DNA from: Volvox africanus | Lineage: Eukaryota > Chlorophyta > Chlorophyceae > Chlamydomonadales > Volvocaceae | Length of the DNA: 64,000 nt | Direction: 5' to 3' | Assembly: GCA_030268105.1 (NCBI GenBank) | Contig: BSDZ01000004.1 | Coordinates: forward strand, 2,157,001 to 2,221,000 | Shown here: positions 24,779 to 37,622 of the stretch, one piece after another | Layout of the letters: every line of letters begins with the position of its first letter | Position numbering within the stretch: the first letter of the stretch is position 1 | Translations under genes and position numbers: made by a program | Notes under the pieces: generated by a model | The model's database searches: none | The model's input: only the letters and a program-made list of their open reading frames with translations | Told to the model about the DNA's origin: nothing

Positions 24779-27542
24779 TCAATTCAGGAGAAAGGCGCTC
24801 AGCAGGATAGCTGACAGGGCCGCCCAGAACGTAACCCGCAGCCCTACCGCCGCACCGCCTGCGGTCGTATTGCTGCTGCCGCCGTTGACGACAGCAATGT
24901 AGCCATTACCCGGGTCAGTGGAGGACAGATAGACGGACGTGGTGGAAGATGTCGGGTCGTACCACACACCAGCGGCGCCGCGTGACTTGGGATTAGGCAG
25001 CACCGTGTTCACCCTCACAATACTGCCGCCTGATACATCGTCAGATTGCTTGGACAGCACCGTCACGTTGGCTGGAAGTTTGATGGAACCAGAAGGGCTA
25101 TCCAGGGCGTAGTTAAGGAACGAGAAAGAGGCGTTGTAATCGTTGGCCAGGCGTAGCGTAAGTGTCGTGGGGCCACCTGCACACAGGTCCAAGTGTTGGC
25201 GTTGGCGTTAGCGTTGGCAGTTGCGCCACCAAGGGGAAGGGGTTCGTCCCGCGGCGCCGATACCAGACAAGTAGGGGTATCAAAAAATGCAGGGGTGTGC
25301 AAGGGTCGTGGATAGCATATGGGGGGCCTACCACGCTGTTTGCTAATTAAATAACTCCCTTTTTCTGCCGTTACCTGATGTGTTGACGGCAGCGGTTGCA
25401 TTGGCGGGCAGCAGCAGGTCCAGGGAAATTAGTAGTGCATGGGTATCGTTGCAAAAAGGCCTGTGCGGGGTCAAAACAGAGTCCCGCAGGAAGCAGCGGC
25501 ATCAAGGCACTGGCAACCAAATACAACCGGGCTGGATGTGACGCAGGGGGGCGTGTCCCGGCTAACCCCGCCTTCCAGCCCCCATGCAACTGCCGACACA
25601 AGGTACCGCACATTCCATTTCTACGTATCTGGACTTATCCAGGAAATAACTAGGACGATCTCGTGGCATCATCGTTGGTAAGAATGATGCTGTGTTTTGT
25701 GGAACTACCGTAAGGCCAGCAGCCTTAACTTGATGCAAGGATGCAAGATCTAGGCAAGCAAGGCGCGGGAGCTAAGGAGCTGAGCAAGGGTTACAAAAGA
25801 GGAGAATCCCAGCAGGGGACGACACCCCGGTGCAGAAAACACCCAGATCGATCTGCAACACAACCCCGGCTGTGCCTCACCAGTTCGCATAAGAAATTGT
25901 CCACTTGAGGCCGTTGCGCGGCACCGTCACGTTCGTATCGCCGTAAGGCAGCGTTAGCACATCGTCCAGGCCGAACAGCAGCTCCACAGACACGCGCGGC
26001 GCAAGGTTCGCTGGCGGTGCCGGGGGCGCTGGCAGTAGAGTTGCATTGACGCTGCCGCCGCATACCGGGCGGAACTCGTCGGTTTCCCCCGGCCTGAGCG
26101 TGACACTAACGGAGCTGACGTTGACATTTCCAACCGTGCGATTAGTGGCGTTGAAGGTAACACCTTCACCTGCGTCTGCCAGGGATGTGATCCGATGGTT
26201 CGGCACGGGCTGGCCCGCGGCGTCCAATTCCATAATCCGACCGAAGCGGAGCTGCAGGAAGACGCTGGTGTCCGAGTAGTTGGGGTAGATGCGCACATTG
26301 GCGGACTTACCCAGAAAGGCGATCTGGGTCGGCAGTCCGTCAGTCAGCAGGCGATGTGGGTTCAAGTGGTTTAAAAGCAGAAAGAGGGGATGAGGATAAG
26401 GAAAATACCAGGGGTAAAGACCTGAGGCAACGAGTATTAACGCCCGTGCCCATATCTTCCAACGCTCTGAGCTACTCCCAGTAAGGATTTTCAGTGCTCT
26501 CCAGCAGAAACGCCGTGCGAGGCAGCATAACAGCTTCAAGAGCAGCTTTGGGGAGGATACCGCTCCGCGTTGTCAGGTAGCTCATACGCCATCGTTGGAC
26601 AAATACAGGGCCGTGGATTTGGCATGTTCGTTGCGACTCACCTTGCGGGGGCTCTTACGGTCATCAAACTCAGTCTCGTTGCGAGTGTTCGGAGCGCCCC
26701 AGCTCCGCGGCCTGGGATCATCACCGCGTGGGGGCTTTCCGTTGCCCTCGGTGCCATTGGTAGGGCGGGCGGTCCCGTTGTTATTTCCACCTGTATTGGT
26801 AGGGCCCTGACCCTGGCCGCCCGGTCCACCCGGGCCGGCCGTGCCATTGTTAGGGGGAACCGTCACGTTTCCTGCGCCTGTTAATTGGGCAAAACGGAAG
26901 GACCCGAAACATAATGTTACTTGCGCATGGCCACTGCAAGTGGACGTTTCAAGAGTGGAAGAAATTCGATAAGGCCATTTACTTAATGTGTTATCGAGGA
27001 AATGCTGCATTGTCCGAGCATCAGCCTAACAGGCTTCAGGGCAACGGCGGTAGAGAGCACGGATTGGGGTCTGGTACTGGAGTCAACTTGATAATGCTAT
27101 ATGAATACTGCACTGACAGAAGGCCTAACGGCCACAAAGCGTTATGGGTAAGTGGTGCGCGGTGTCAGTGATACGGCTAGAAAACGACGGAAAAGGGGGA
27201 GAGCCTAAGGAAGCATCGAATACCTGAGCCACTAACTCCATCGGACTGACCTGGATTATCGACGTTCCCCTCTGGCCGGTTACTGATACCTGCGTAGCAT
27301 TTATGTCACCAGGACAAGGAATTCCGGCCGTCACAGAAGGAAGGTAGAAATGCGACGCAAGACAAGGTTCGAAATATTAAATAAAAAGGGATGTAATAAC
27401 GATAATATACCGTCAGAATGTCAACGGGCAGTATCAAGGGTGCGCGCATGAAACAGACAGTGAACACCGTACCTACTTGCGGTTGCCCAGCAGATAATAA
27501 TATAAATGTAGCTAAAATCAAGTTAATAATCCCTGTCTTCAT
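24779..27542 (-). CDS. Secreted, probably GPI-anchored glycoprotein, tandem copy A (unknown family)
   Basis: Exons 27542-27477, 27289-27224, 26323-25881, 25460-25375 and 25176-24779 are all phase-consistent and give 352 residues. Exon 1 is a signal peptide (MKTGIINLILATFILLSAGQ). Next come the block IAFLGKSANVRIYPNYSD, LQLRF, the block LLFGLDDVLTLPYGDTNVTV, NWPFCNDTH and a Ser/Thr/Asn-rich region with many N-x-S/T sequons. The C-terminus is a hydrophobic tail (TFWAALSAILLSAFLLN) with no charge after it, which looks like a GPI-attachment signal. Copy B at 29473-32071 shares every block in the same order. The likely location is the cell surface or extracellular matrix. I cannot name the family. 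Codons are GC-rich in the body but AT-richer in the two first exons. Confidence 0.83.
26582..26905 (-). other. Sequon-rich open frame inside intron 2 of glycoprotein A
   Basis: Within the 900-base intron, one minus frame encodes a GC-rich Gly/Asn/Thr/Pro stretch with repeated NGT sequons (for example VTVPPNNGTAGPGG), like an extracellular linker. Acceptor-like sites at about 26881 and an in-frame GT near 26640 exist, but their phases do not match the flanking exons. It could be an alternative exon, a relic of an exon, or chance. Confidence 0.35.
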
Positions 27543-29472
27543 TGTAAGCGCTGTGGTGTTGTTGCTGACCACGGGCTCTGAGCTCTGTAGAAATGCGAAT
27601 CACTTGTTAATGAAACGAATCAGCTTTGTTTACCGTATAGAAGGCTTTTGAGTCATAAATATTGTTGTGGATTATTGCCTTAAATCCTTCAAGTCATGAA
27701 GGCATGTACGAATGTCAGACGCGACCCATGTACGTTGCAATGACCTGGTTACCTCTGGCGAAGGACGGTCCTGCTTCACATGAAGGTTGTCTCCTACTCA
27801 ATTTTTGAGCGCGGTTATTTTTATTTTTTTGCTGTTGGGCGAGTTCAGCTAAACAGTTAAGGGCCAGGTAGCAACCAGACAGGAACAGAATACAGAAACG
27901 TTAGGAACCTGCCTGGAAGAAGAACAGGGTAAAGATATTCGATTTCCGAGTCTTGATCTGCGCAAAACACCCCTTATGTTCTTAAAAAAGAAGGAAGATA
28001 TCTTCAGGTTATTCAGTTGGATTCCGTTATATACGAAGTATGCTTATTTGCAAATCCAGAGTTGCAGCCCATCACAATTTTTCATCGCATTTAGCTAAAT
28101 ATCGAAACCTCAAATGTATATAATCACATGCATGAATGCTCACATTCCAACAAGTATGTATGAATAAACAGGTCTCTCTCGAAGGCCTCGTGGAAGGCCC
28201 CGGAAGGTGACCCAAACCTGGCCAAGTCGAAAGCGCTTCGCATCGCATATCGCATCGAAGTTATAGATGCTTTGATATGATCTCAACGAATATTCCATAG
28301 AATTCCTGAAATTCTTTCGGAGGCAAGACTCTCTGATGTTATCCAAATTCACATGTACGAGGCAGATGTTGAACCATAGCGAAACGATCGACACAATTCA
28401 TTCAATTTCAAACCTAACTATGTTTGGTTAATGATACACGAATGGTTAAGTTCAACGTGAATCATACACAGTGAGAACGCTTGGCCTCATGGTCCCCATT
28501 TCAAGCATCACAATTGTTGCTTATGCTGCATCCTCGGTCCCATATCATAAATTAAAAGTCTATAAAGAAGATCCTTCCCAGCCCAGGAACCCATGGAAAC
28601 GTCAACAAGTACGATGCATGACCTGTTTGAGAAGACCTAGCTAGTACAACGCAAATGCCACCTTATTGATCGAAGAGGAGTAGCGAGTCGCTTATCTGGA
28701 TTAACGCAATATTGCAAAAGAGTGCAGATACATATATGACTTCAGGCCACGTCCGGGACGATTTTTACTGATAACTGACAACGATATGTTAACTGATTAG
28801 CACTGAAAACGATCTGTGAAAAGAGCTAATTCGAATGTGTCTACAATAACAGCGAGTTTGGATGTGCCGACATTGAAAAAATTATATCACCAACCTGCGT
28901 TCCAAAGACACAACCATGGTGCGCACCTACACGGCACCCGGCTCCATCGTTCCATGTACAGCTATGGACGGTGATGCAAAACCTCGAAATCCCTAAAGTC
29001 AAGCCATGGATCTTGCAGCGTGGCTTGCTACGATGTAACTGCACCACTAAGGCTGTGTTAATATGTACATACGATGCTGTGTACATCCAGTGATATACAC
29101 AGCTAACGCTTAGAAACAGGCCACTTGTGCGTCCCAAGCCCTTAAACTAACTTATTTATCATAATAAGAAATGTACGAAAAGACAAATAAAAGAAGACTA
29201 TTCCTACTATCCTCTCCCCGACCGGGCCTGCATCCCACGTCTACAGCCAAACTTTGACAGTGACTCAATATGGATAACCCTTCCAGTACACTGGGACAGC
29301 GAGCTCTGGCCTATATATGTGGGGCCCCGCCCAAAAAATAGTGGCTTTAGAAAGGTTACCCACAAAACCTCCTATTCATCACATGGACCAATGCAAGGTT
29401 GCTTTATTGGTCTTGAAAATCCTCCGTACGGGACCTTGGGAAGTGGATTTCTTCTTAGGTCGCCTAGTTACC
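27543..29472. other. AT-rich interval between the two glycoprotein genes
   Basis: Should contain the promoter of copy A and the 3' flank of copy B. Markedly AT-richer than the genes. No coding signature, repeat or element recognised. Confidence 0.5.
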
Positions 29473-32071
29473 TTACGCCAAGAGGAGTGAAGAGAGCAGC
29501 GTTGCCAGCAATGCCGACAAAACAGTTGTTTGGATGCCCGTGGCAGAGCCGCCTTGACCATTTTGTGTGCTAACCGTTACGGTTGGATCGTAGTACACGG
29601 TCGTGTTGGGCGCCGGGTTGGGCAGCCGAAGCGTGACCGTGGACTTGCTGCTGCTGGACGCCAGAGTCACACCCACTGACATGTTGCGTGTGCCGTTCTT
29701 GGCTTCATATGCGTAGTTCGCGAAGTAGATATTCGAGTTCGTGTTGTCTCCGAGGGGTACAGACAGCACCTGGGCGCCATCAGTAGCTGCGGCATGGAAC
29801 GGAAATAAGGGTTGGTGATGGGACTGTCAGACTCAGCCTGCGCTGAAAGTTGTCAGTACGGAGAACTTACAATGAGGGCACAGGACAATGATGTCAGCAC
29901 GCGCGACATGCGGGATAGGCAAGATGTGAGATGATGTGCCACGAACGCGGAGCATCGTGGTCGTCATCTCTTGCTTGCAGGCATGCAAGTAAGCGGAAAT
30001 CCGGTTCCAAATCTTGCCACTGGAATCACGGAGGCGCCTGCCATGACTCACCAGTTGACACGTTGGCTTGCGCGGCTGTGTCGCCTTTGATGAGCAGATC
30101 GATCTCCATCCCCAGAACGTTACTGTCGTTGCAGAAGGGCCTTTGAAACGCAGAGAAAAGCACCAGGGTACCGTGGGCAGCTCAATCAGGCATGCACAAC
30201 GCACATCGACCAGGGAAGTGATGGCGACCGATGAACACGAGTCTAAAGACAAAATTGCGGGGTTGGGGTAAAATATTCTAGCCACAGCATCCCCAATCCT
30301 TGCATATGGCGTCACAAAGTTAAATCCGTGATGCGGCTATAACATCATTTCTTTCCACTGACGATTCGGGTGTGGTACTCGGATAAAAGTATACTTTTAT
30401 CACCCATGCTCGCTTTCATCCATGTTGTCACAACAATACTATTAGGATAGATTTGTCCACGTGTTTGTCCTGCAAATAGCATGCCCCGTGTACGACAAAG
30501 CCTTCGTCATTTGCGTAACCTATCCCTTGCTTAAACTCGTTCACCGCACACTTCCTGCACGTCTTTATTCCGCATTTGTCCTTGTTTCCAGCTTTGAACT
30601 ACACTGTCAACAATGGCCTGCTACATACACGTCGTTAATTTACCACGGAATTCCTGTTCTGCCTCACATGGTTACGATGTTAGTAAGCGTGACCTTGGCC
30701 GATGACCTTGGCGTAACCATATGGCAGCCATTCCATTCGACGAGAATAGCTAAAATGGGGATTACAGCCAGCTAACAGGGGGCACTCTATTTATGTCCTT
30801 TTACCACATTTTAGCCCGCGAATTACTATAAGCTCAGCACAAAAGGCGCAATATAAAGCCCACTTACCAGTCGCGGTATTCGACGTTGAATTTAAAACCA
30901 CCTTTGCTGACGGAAACGGTCTTGTTCAACCCATACGGAAAGGTTGTGTTCTGGTCGAGGCCAAAGTACAGGGTCACAGATACTGTGGCGTTCGTGGACG
31001 TAGACGACGGCGCCGCAAGCATACGGCGACCAGCGTTATTGCCAGAGCAATTAGCTTTGAAGCCGGTGCAGTTCGCAGGGTTCAGGGTCATGCGCACGTA
31101 CGTGAAATTCGTTCCATCTGAGAGCGTAGTGTTACCGGCCGTCCAAGCTGGATCTGCAGAATAAAAGCCAAGGCCAAATGCCGCAAGTCAGAAGGGGTGC
31201 AAGCCGCCCTGTACCGGGAAGGGAAGAGGGCACGCCTTCGCATGATCAACGCTTTGTAACGGTGAAGTAGCACCGCGAGGATTGTCATCCAGAACTGCGA
31301 GAATCCGACGGGGCAGCTTGTTGCATGCCTAGATCGGTGGTCAATCAATGTCCTAAGGAACTGACTCTTCCTGCTAGCGGGCACATCCGTTAGCCCACCG
31401 TTATGCTGGACGATTGATATGCTGCCCTCTCCTGTACTAGGAGCAGCCGTTTCGTGAAACCCCTCAGGGCTTGTATGGTTTAATTGTTTGGCTCAGGCAC
31501 GTGGAGACAAACCTGCACTGGCCAAGCTCTCCACGCTGTGGCCTTGAACCTTGTTGTCACTTGAGTCCCTTTCCTCGAACTTCGAGAATCTCAGCTGAAG
31601 GTATGATGATAAGCTTGTGTTCGGATAAATCTGGAAGTTTGGGGACTTGCCAAGGAAACGGACCTGCAATCGCAATTTCCGGTAGGGGTGTCATAACTGT
31701 ATGGTTCCATATCATGATTTAAAAGGACACCAGCTTAGATTATAATTACCCTTCTAGTGATCATATCCTGTTAGTCCCTAACGATAATGTCAGTTCCTCA
31801 GCTGTTTGAAACTGGTAAAACCCAAGGGAGATTCAGAAGCACAGCATAATGCCGACCTTTGATAATGATATGGAACATCTTGATGTATTGCAGCAAAGCA
31901 GGGAATGACCAAAGCACAACCTAATGCTGTCTCCACCATCCCACATGTCAATCGTCAGCCCGCCGGCCCCCTTACCCGGCTCGAGCCGAATGTATAGTCA
32001 ACGTTCTCAGCGGTTGATAGAGCAGCATCCAAACTTATAAGGCATAGCATGAACAACACGACTTTTGCCAT
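29473..32071 (-). CDS. Secreted, probably GPI-anchored glycoprotein, tandem copy B (unknown family)
   Basis: Exons 32071-31976, 31663-31513, 31153-30868, 30140-30052 and 29786-29473 join in phase to 311 residues. It begins with a signal peptide (MAKVVLFMLCLISLDAALST). It shares with copy A the blocks VRFLGKSPNFQIYPNTS, YLQLRF, LYFGLDQNTTFPYGLNKTV and WPFCNDSN, and ends in a hydrophobic tail (QTTVLSALLATLLSSLLLA) that looks like a GPI signal. Several N-x-S/T sites are present. It differs from copy A by an intron after SLASAG, at the position where copy A reads straight through (SLADAG), and by a Cys-containing insert (TGFKANCSGNN). The conserved blocks look like strands of a beta-sandwich; function unknown. 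Confidence 0.86.
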
Positions 32072-33260
32072 TTCGGATATCAGATGTGGAAGCAGGCTGT
32101 ATGACAAAGTACCCCGCTTCGCATCCGGAAGGTAAAAGTAATGTTTTTCAACCTCAAGAAAGTAATACAAATAATGTTATATAGGGTAGGGTCTAGACTC
32201 GGTTTCCTGTCCCGGAAGCAAGCTACAGTGCAAGTGTCCGACGGGATCCGCCACTGCACCTTCGAGCCGGGTGCAGATTGCGATGTTCAGCACGAAAAAC
32301 GGCAGAACTTTTAAGGTGTTAGGATGAAATAATTGATGAAATTGTTAGAAGTGGCTAGATCATCGGCACGGCACGCAACAGATCAGGGCATGCATGCTTG
32401 AAATTGCAGGTATTTTACTACAAAATGGGTCAATTACAGACCTGATATCCAATAAGCTGTGCTAAGTTAAGCTAGTTTTAATCCAAGTCCTAAGCACCAA
32501 AGATCTGCGGGTCGCGCCAGTGAGCAGTTAGCCTGACCTTCCCGAATCACCAACGCCATCTACGACTGTAGCATAATTACATGGTATTACAGAGTATCAT
32601 ATTATATCTACTTTCGACATCCTAGCGTGCGAGGGGCCGTACCCACTTCTGAACCAAAGCGGTGTATGCGGCACCTAGGACCAGACGGACTGATATTTTA
32701 GGGATTCCAGTGCAACGAAGGCGCCTAGAGGGATACGTAGTAAGTTATAAGAGCGGTCCTGTTGTGTCCGTATATCCTCCAGTGCATTCCGGTGGACATT
32801 CTGGGACAGGCCCAAGAGCTTCTCCGCAAGCGTCCCATAGCTCCAATCCCCCGATGAACCCAGATCGATACCAGATGGCACAGAAACCTTACCCTTCCAA
32901 CTCCCTTGCGTAGTGATCAGTGGCGGAAAGCTACAACAGGACGCGCGTGCCTCAACAATCCAAAGTTAACCATTTTGCCGTGTGGGTCATGCGACAGGGA
33001 CGATAATAATTATGCGGCTTTATTGTCCATCTTATTCTAAATTCTCCATCTTCCAGCGCTGATGATGTTAATCTCGACAAAACCGGCATCCGCATACTCC
33101 CCACAAGCTGCGTGAATCTGTTCTGCAGCGTGCCTTCCAGGTCGTCCTTGTGCGCGACAGGCCATAAAAGGCAGACACATTACCCGAGCTTGCCTTGCGT
33201 CATGGCATCCTATTGGAGGCTACGGACGCGGTCCGAGTGGTCCATTACCCAATCAAACTT
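32072..33260. promoter_or_regulatory. Divergent interval between glycoprotein B and the 33-kb gene
   Basis: About 1.2 kb between oppositely oriented genes. It should hold both promoters. The left half is AT-rich. No coding signature; no clear motif. Confidence 0.45.
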
Positions 33261-36200
33261 ATGTCTACCTTAAAGGCATCCATCCAAGAGAAGCGCCTAG
33301 ACATCCCACCTTTGTTCAAGACTCTTTTGTACATGCCACTGGTCCCCACGGACAGTGGGCATCCTGCCTTCCTCCGACTTTGTTTTTCCACTTATGATGT
33401 CAATGGGTGTTGGTCGCCCGTCAGTCCGCTCAGAACTCGACCTAATTGGCTGGCGGCCGCAGCGGCCGTGACAGGCTGGCGGCCGCTGCGGGCTTTGTTC
33501 CTCCTGCAGTTGTTGCTGCTGCTGTTCGGAACTATGGAGTTCAGTAGCGGGCTGGGAGACACGCCAGCTGAAGATGCCCTGGGTTGGTCTGCTTCATCCG
33601 TTGGCGCTGCTGTCCCCGTTGCGGCGGCCATTGAAGGAGGGGCTGGAGCACCGGCAGCAGCAGTTGTAGCTGCCGTTGTTGATGGGGCCGCAGCAGGGAG
33701 ATCCAGGATTCGTCCTCTTCCCCGGGCGCCGTCACAGCGCTCTCTTCCTGAGGGCCTCCCCACGGCGTTGTCGCAGGGTCTGCAGGTGCGGATACAAACT
33801 GTCTTTGGTGCGGTGCGGCGTGGTTGTGCAAGTCGCATCATTAGCGCCCACATTTTTAGGTGATTTTTACAAGGACGGTCGTTATCAACTCCATATGCCA
33901 CTGAATGGCAAGACCTTCTTTGGCCTCACGTATTTGCGGATGCTCCTCAGGTGCTCCTCGGCCATCAGGATGTGGTGACATCAAGGGCGCTTGCACCTTC
34001 AGCAGCGGAGCAGAGAAACACCGGGACGACTTCGCATCAGAACTCAGGGAATGAGGCCGCGGGCGACTGCGACCTGGGGCTGACGTTGAGATTTACCAAT
34101 GGTATGGGTTGGGAGTACCACAGTACTGAGCACAGTAGTGGTGCTGGCGGTCAGATGACTCACGAGCCGCAGCTATGGCCCCAAGTGCCCCAAGCCGACC
34201 GGGGGCTCAGAAACCCCTTCCTCGCAATCCGGTATGACGCGGTTCAGTCCAGAACTGAAGCTGCGATGGAGGGCACCTTGACAAAAGTGCGTGGCACCAC
34301 CGGTGCACTGACAGCGCCAGCACAGGAATTTACCGCGAAACATCTGGTCATTGATATCACTGACGCCGCCAACGCTGCCACACCCGCTACTGGCGCGGTA
34401 GCGGCCCCTGCTTCAAAATCCCACCCTCGGCCCCTGGCGTCAAATATACGGGAGCTCACTTCTGTAGACATCACCCGGGGGCAGCAGCATAGCTACCTGC
34501 AGCAACAGCACCATGAACACAGCCACATGCACCGGGATCTTCTTCGGCGCCGTGGAAACGCTTCACGGCCAGATGCCGTCGTTGCTGGTAGCGGATCCGG
34601 AAGGAGCGCCGGCCCGCGAGTCTTGGACTCGGTGCATGAGCCGCCTGGGCATTGGCTGCGTCAGCAAAAACGAGGCGAAGAGATGGAAACGGCGGCGGCT
34701 TTAATGATGGATGCGGAGTTCTCTCACGGGCAGAGGCAGCAACGGCAGCAGGCATTCCATAGGGACGTGTCAACACAGCTTTCGAAAGATGCAGAGCAGC
34801 AGATCCAACATCATATGCAGCGGCAGCGGTACACGTCGGGGGAATCTCTGAAGCAGTCCCAGCACCAGCTACAATCCCAGCTACAGCTGCGCATGGCGCC
34901 GTGCAGTGACATTCTGGCGTGGGCGATGGAAGCAGCGCTGCTGCCACCCGACCTCCCGCCGCCACCACGCTTCACCGCACCCTATGAGCACTGCATTCAG
35001 TCCGGCGGTGAGCTGAAAGCCCTCGCCACCGCCGTTGCTGACGAGAGCGAGGGGAGCGCGAAAGTCAAGGCTGGAGGAAAGTGGATGTACGATAACCTCG
35101 TCACAGGCGACAAACGTCATGTCGCCGCTGAGACAGCCAACTCTGCTACCTTAAACCCGCTGGATCCTAATTCAGTCCTCACTGACGGCGTGTTTCCTTT
35201 TACGGAGCCTGAACAGCCTCTGCGTCCACAATCGGCACTCGGTATGCCCGTGGCTACAGTCTTTGCAGCAGATCCCCGCAGCGCTTCATTTCCTGCAGCA
35301 GCCGTAGGGCAAACCGGGGCGTCGTGGACAGGGTCGACTAACGGCACTTGGGAGGCAGACACTGACACTGACACAGACACAGACACAGACACAGAGGCGG
35401 AGGTGGTGGAAGCGGAAATGGAGGCGGAGCGGGATTCGCTGCAGCTGCTTTCGCGGGGTCGTCACACGCGTAATTTGCTGCAGGTTCGTTACGTCGTATA
35501 TCATCCTGCTCGCTCCGACCCATGGGTCATCATGCATGCATGCCCGATATGAACCGGGTGGCAGGGCAGGGCGGACTGCATGCGGACTAGATTCGGTTGT
35601 CCGGCACCCGGAAGAAGGCTTTGCAGCGGTACGAGGAGGCTTTGTCTGCCACATGTCCGTTCACGCGCCCCTGCGACATTCGTTGCCCTAAGCCGCACAC
35701 CCCTTCTGCCACGGCCTCGAGCCTTACATTCCGCGCACAAGCCGCTGCTAGACGGCAAATGCTGGCACTGAGTCGAAGTTCCCGCCTCCGAGGCCATGTC
35801 CCTGATGCCGACGCTCGCAGTTCTTCGTACAAGGCTCGCTGCCCGTGGCTCGCACTTCCATCGACATCCCCAATGACTTCAAGATCGTGGGGCTGCTGGG
35901 GCTGGCGCTGTTCCAAATGCAAGACACAGCAGGGCGCAGTAAGTGGCGCAGCAAGTACTGCCAACAATACGGCAAGATCATACCGTGCAGCTAACCACTA
36001 TACTGATGTTTTTTCTCGCGATCAGCTGCCCGGTAGACTGCAAAGGTGAACCCCACACGCTGTCGGGTCTGTAGCGGCTTTTGGCGAGCTCCTCATGGAG
36101 GGTTTCGTAACAGGGGAAATAACGGACGTTCCGATTCGTAGGAATCCCCGGGTGCCGCGTCTTAACAACACACGCTATATTACCAGTTAGCTTGCAGCTG

Positions 36201-37622
36201 GAGTATGGCCGTAACAGACGACGTAAGGGTTATTGCAACCTGGAAACGGGATAGGAAGAGTGCCATGCTGGAAATTCATCTAGGAAATGCGCCATTCATC
36301 CTAATAGCCCGCCCCGCCTGGCCCACACTGCGCCGGTGCCTGGCAGATCGCTCGGCAAACGCGGCCGTGGCGACCACCTTCCAGGGCGCCGGCTTCCCCT
36401 TCGGCGTCAGCTTCTCGCTCACAAATGACTTCGGCGGCTCCGCGCAGCACAGCTACCGCTTCGGCACCGCCACCGACACGAGGGGTGCTGCTGCAGATGG
36501 CCTGCAGACGGGCAGGTGCGGTGGGATCACAGACTGGCAGTGTGGCATGGTGCGGTGCGGTGCAGTAGACCCTTTAGACCGAGATTTTAAGTAGGGGGGG
36601 GGATCACAGCCTATAGTAATTGAGAAGAACGCAACAGAGGCGCCCAAAGTTTCTGGGGTTAGGAATCAGTTTAAGGCTTTGTTACGACATGAAAGTGCAA
36701 ATCGTACGTAACGTGTGCTGTACCGTCACTCTATGTCCTTTGACAGCTTGCCCTTTTTCGTGGTTTCCTCCTTTCACACTCGCTTCAAGAATTCCTAGCC
36801 GTAGCACACCTTCACCGCACCTAACTTCACCGCTACAGGGCCGTCAGCAACATGCCGTTCGGCGACGTCAACGTCGTGACTAACATTTTGTCAGCGGCCG
36901 TGGCCCAGCGGAGAATTGTACAGCTGAAATCGCCGCCGCCTTCGCCGATTTTGTCAAGTTGGGACCAGCAATCGGAGGGGAAACATCGTCTGTCAAGACT
37001 TAGAGAGACCGAGCAAGGTCAGGGGGAGATGTTCCAGATACAGTATCAGCCGCACGGCATCCATGGCAGGAATGCCACAGGGGCCGACATAGCGGCCGGT
37101 GCAACGGCTGGAGAAGCAGACATCCCTGGAACCACCACGGTAGGCAACGGCGGCGGTGGCGGCGGCGGCAGCAGCAATCATGACGGCCGCAATCATACAA
37201 CAGGCGACACTGATGCCGATATTGATGTTGATGCTCTCCTCGCCGAGTACGACTATTGGAATGGCTACCTGTACCCATTCTATAACATCGAATATGACGT
37301 GTCATACAATGATTATGATTCGCACGGCGGTGGAGACATCCCTGCCGATAGGTTACCGGGTGCAACCCGGGATAGTGGCGGCGCCGGCAGCAGCACTGGA
37401 GAGGCTGACAATGGCAATCACAGCGGTGGTAGCGGTAGCGGTGGCGGCCAGGTTAATTTACCGGGTGACAAATACCGCACACTAGGCTCGAAGTTCAACA
37501 ACAACAACAATGGCAGTACACCTTACACAGCCTATCTCTACGATCCATTTGATGTCCTGATGGCAACGACGCTGGAGTACGGCAGAGCGGGACAATATGA
37601 CTACTTTTACGCAGGTTTTTGA
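33261..37622 (+). CDS. Large unknown protein with hydrophobic N-segment and low-complexity regions
   Basis: Phase-consistent exons 33261-33785, 33951-35483, 35821-35938, 36347-36515 and 36839-37622 give about 1042 residues. Near residue 80-95 is a Leu-rich hydrophobic run (ALFLLQLLLLLFG) that could be a signal anchor. The large second exon is rich in Gln/His/Ala and includes a (DT)n run. Exons 3 and 4 encode a better-ordered segment with FFVQGSLPVARTSIDIP, FKIVGLLGLALF and FPFGVSFSLTNDFGGS, suggestive of beta-strands. The C-terminal exon has Gly/Asn-rich linkers and Asp/Tyr-rich patches. I do not recognise the family. The start is uncertain: ATGs at 33261 and 33333 are both in frame. No TGTAA was seen before the next gene. 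Confidence 0.65.
35357..35395 (+). repeat. (GACACA/GACACT)n coding microsatellite, Asp-Thr repeat
   Basis: Tandem six-base units in frame encode alternating Asp and Thr (about six pairs) in the large exon of the 33-kb gene. Confidence 0.9.

Noticed and set aside
33392..33901. Minus-strand Ala/Arg-rich frame of 169 codons
   Set aside because: It is the shadow of the Ala/Gln-rich plus-strand exon; no splice context or motif.
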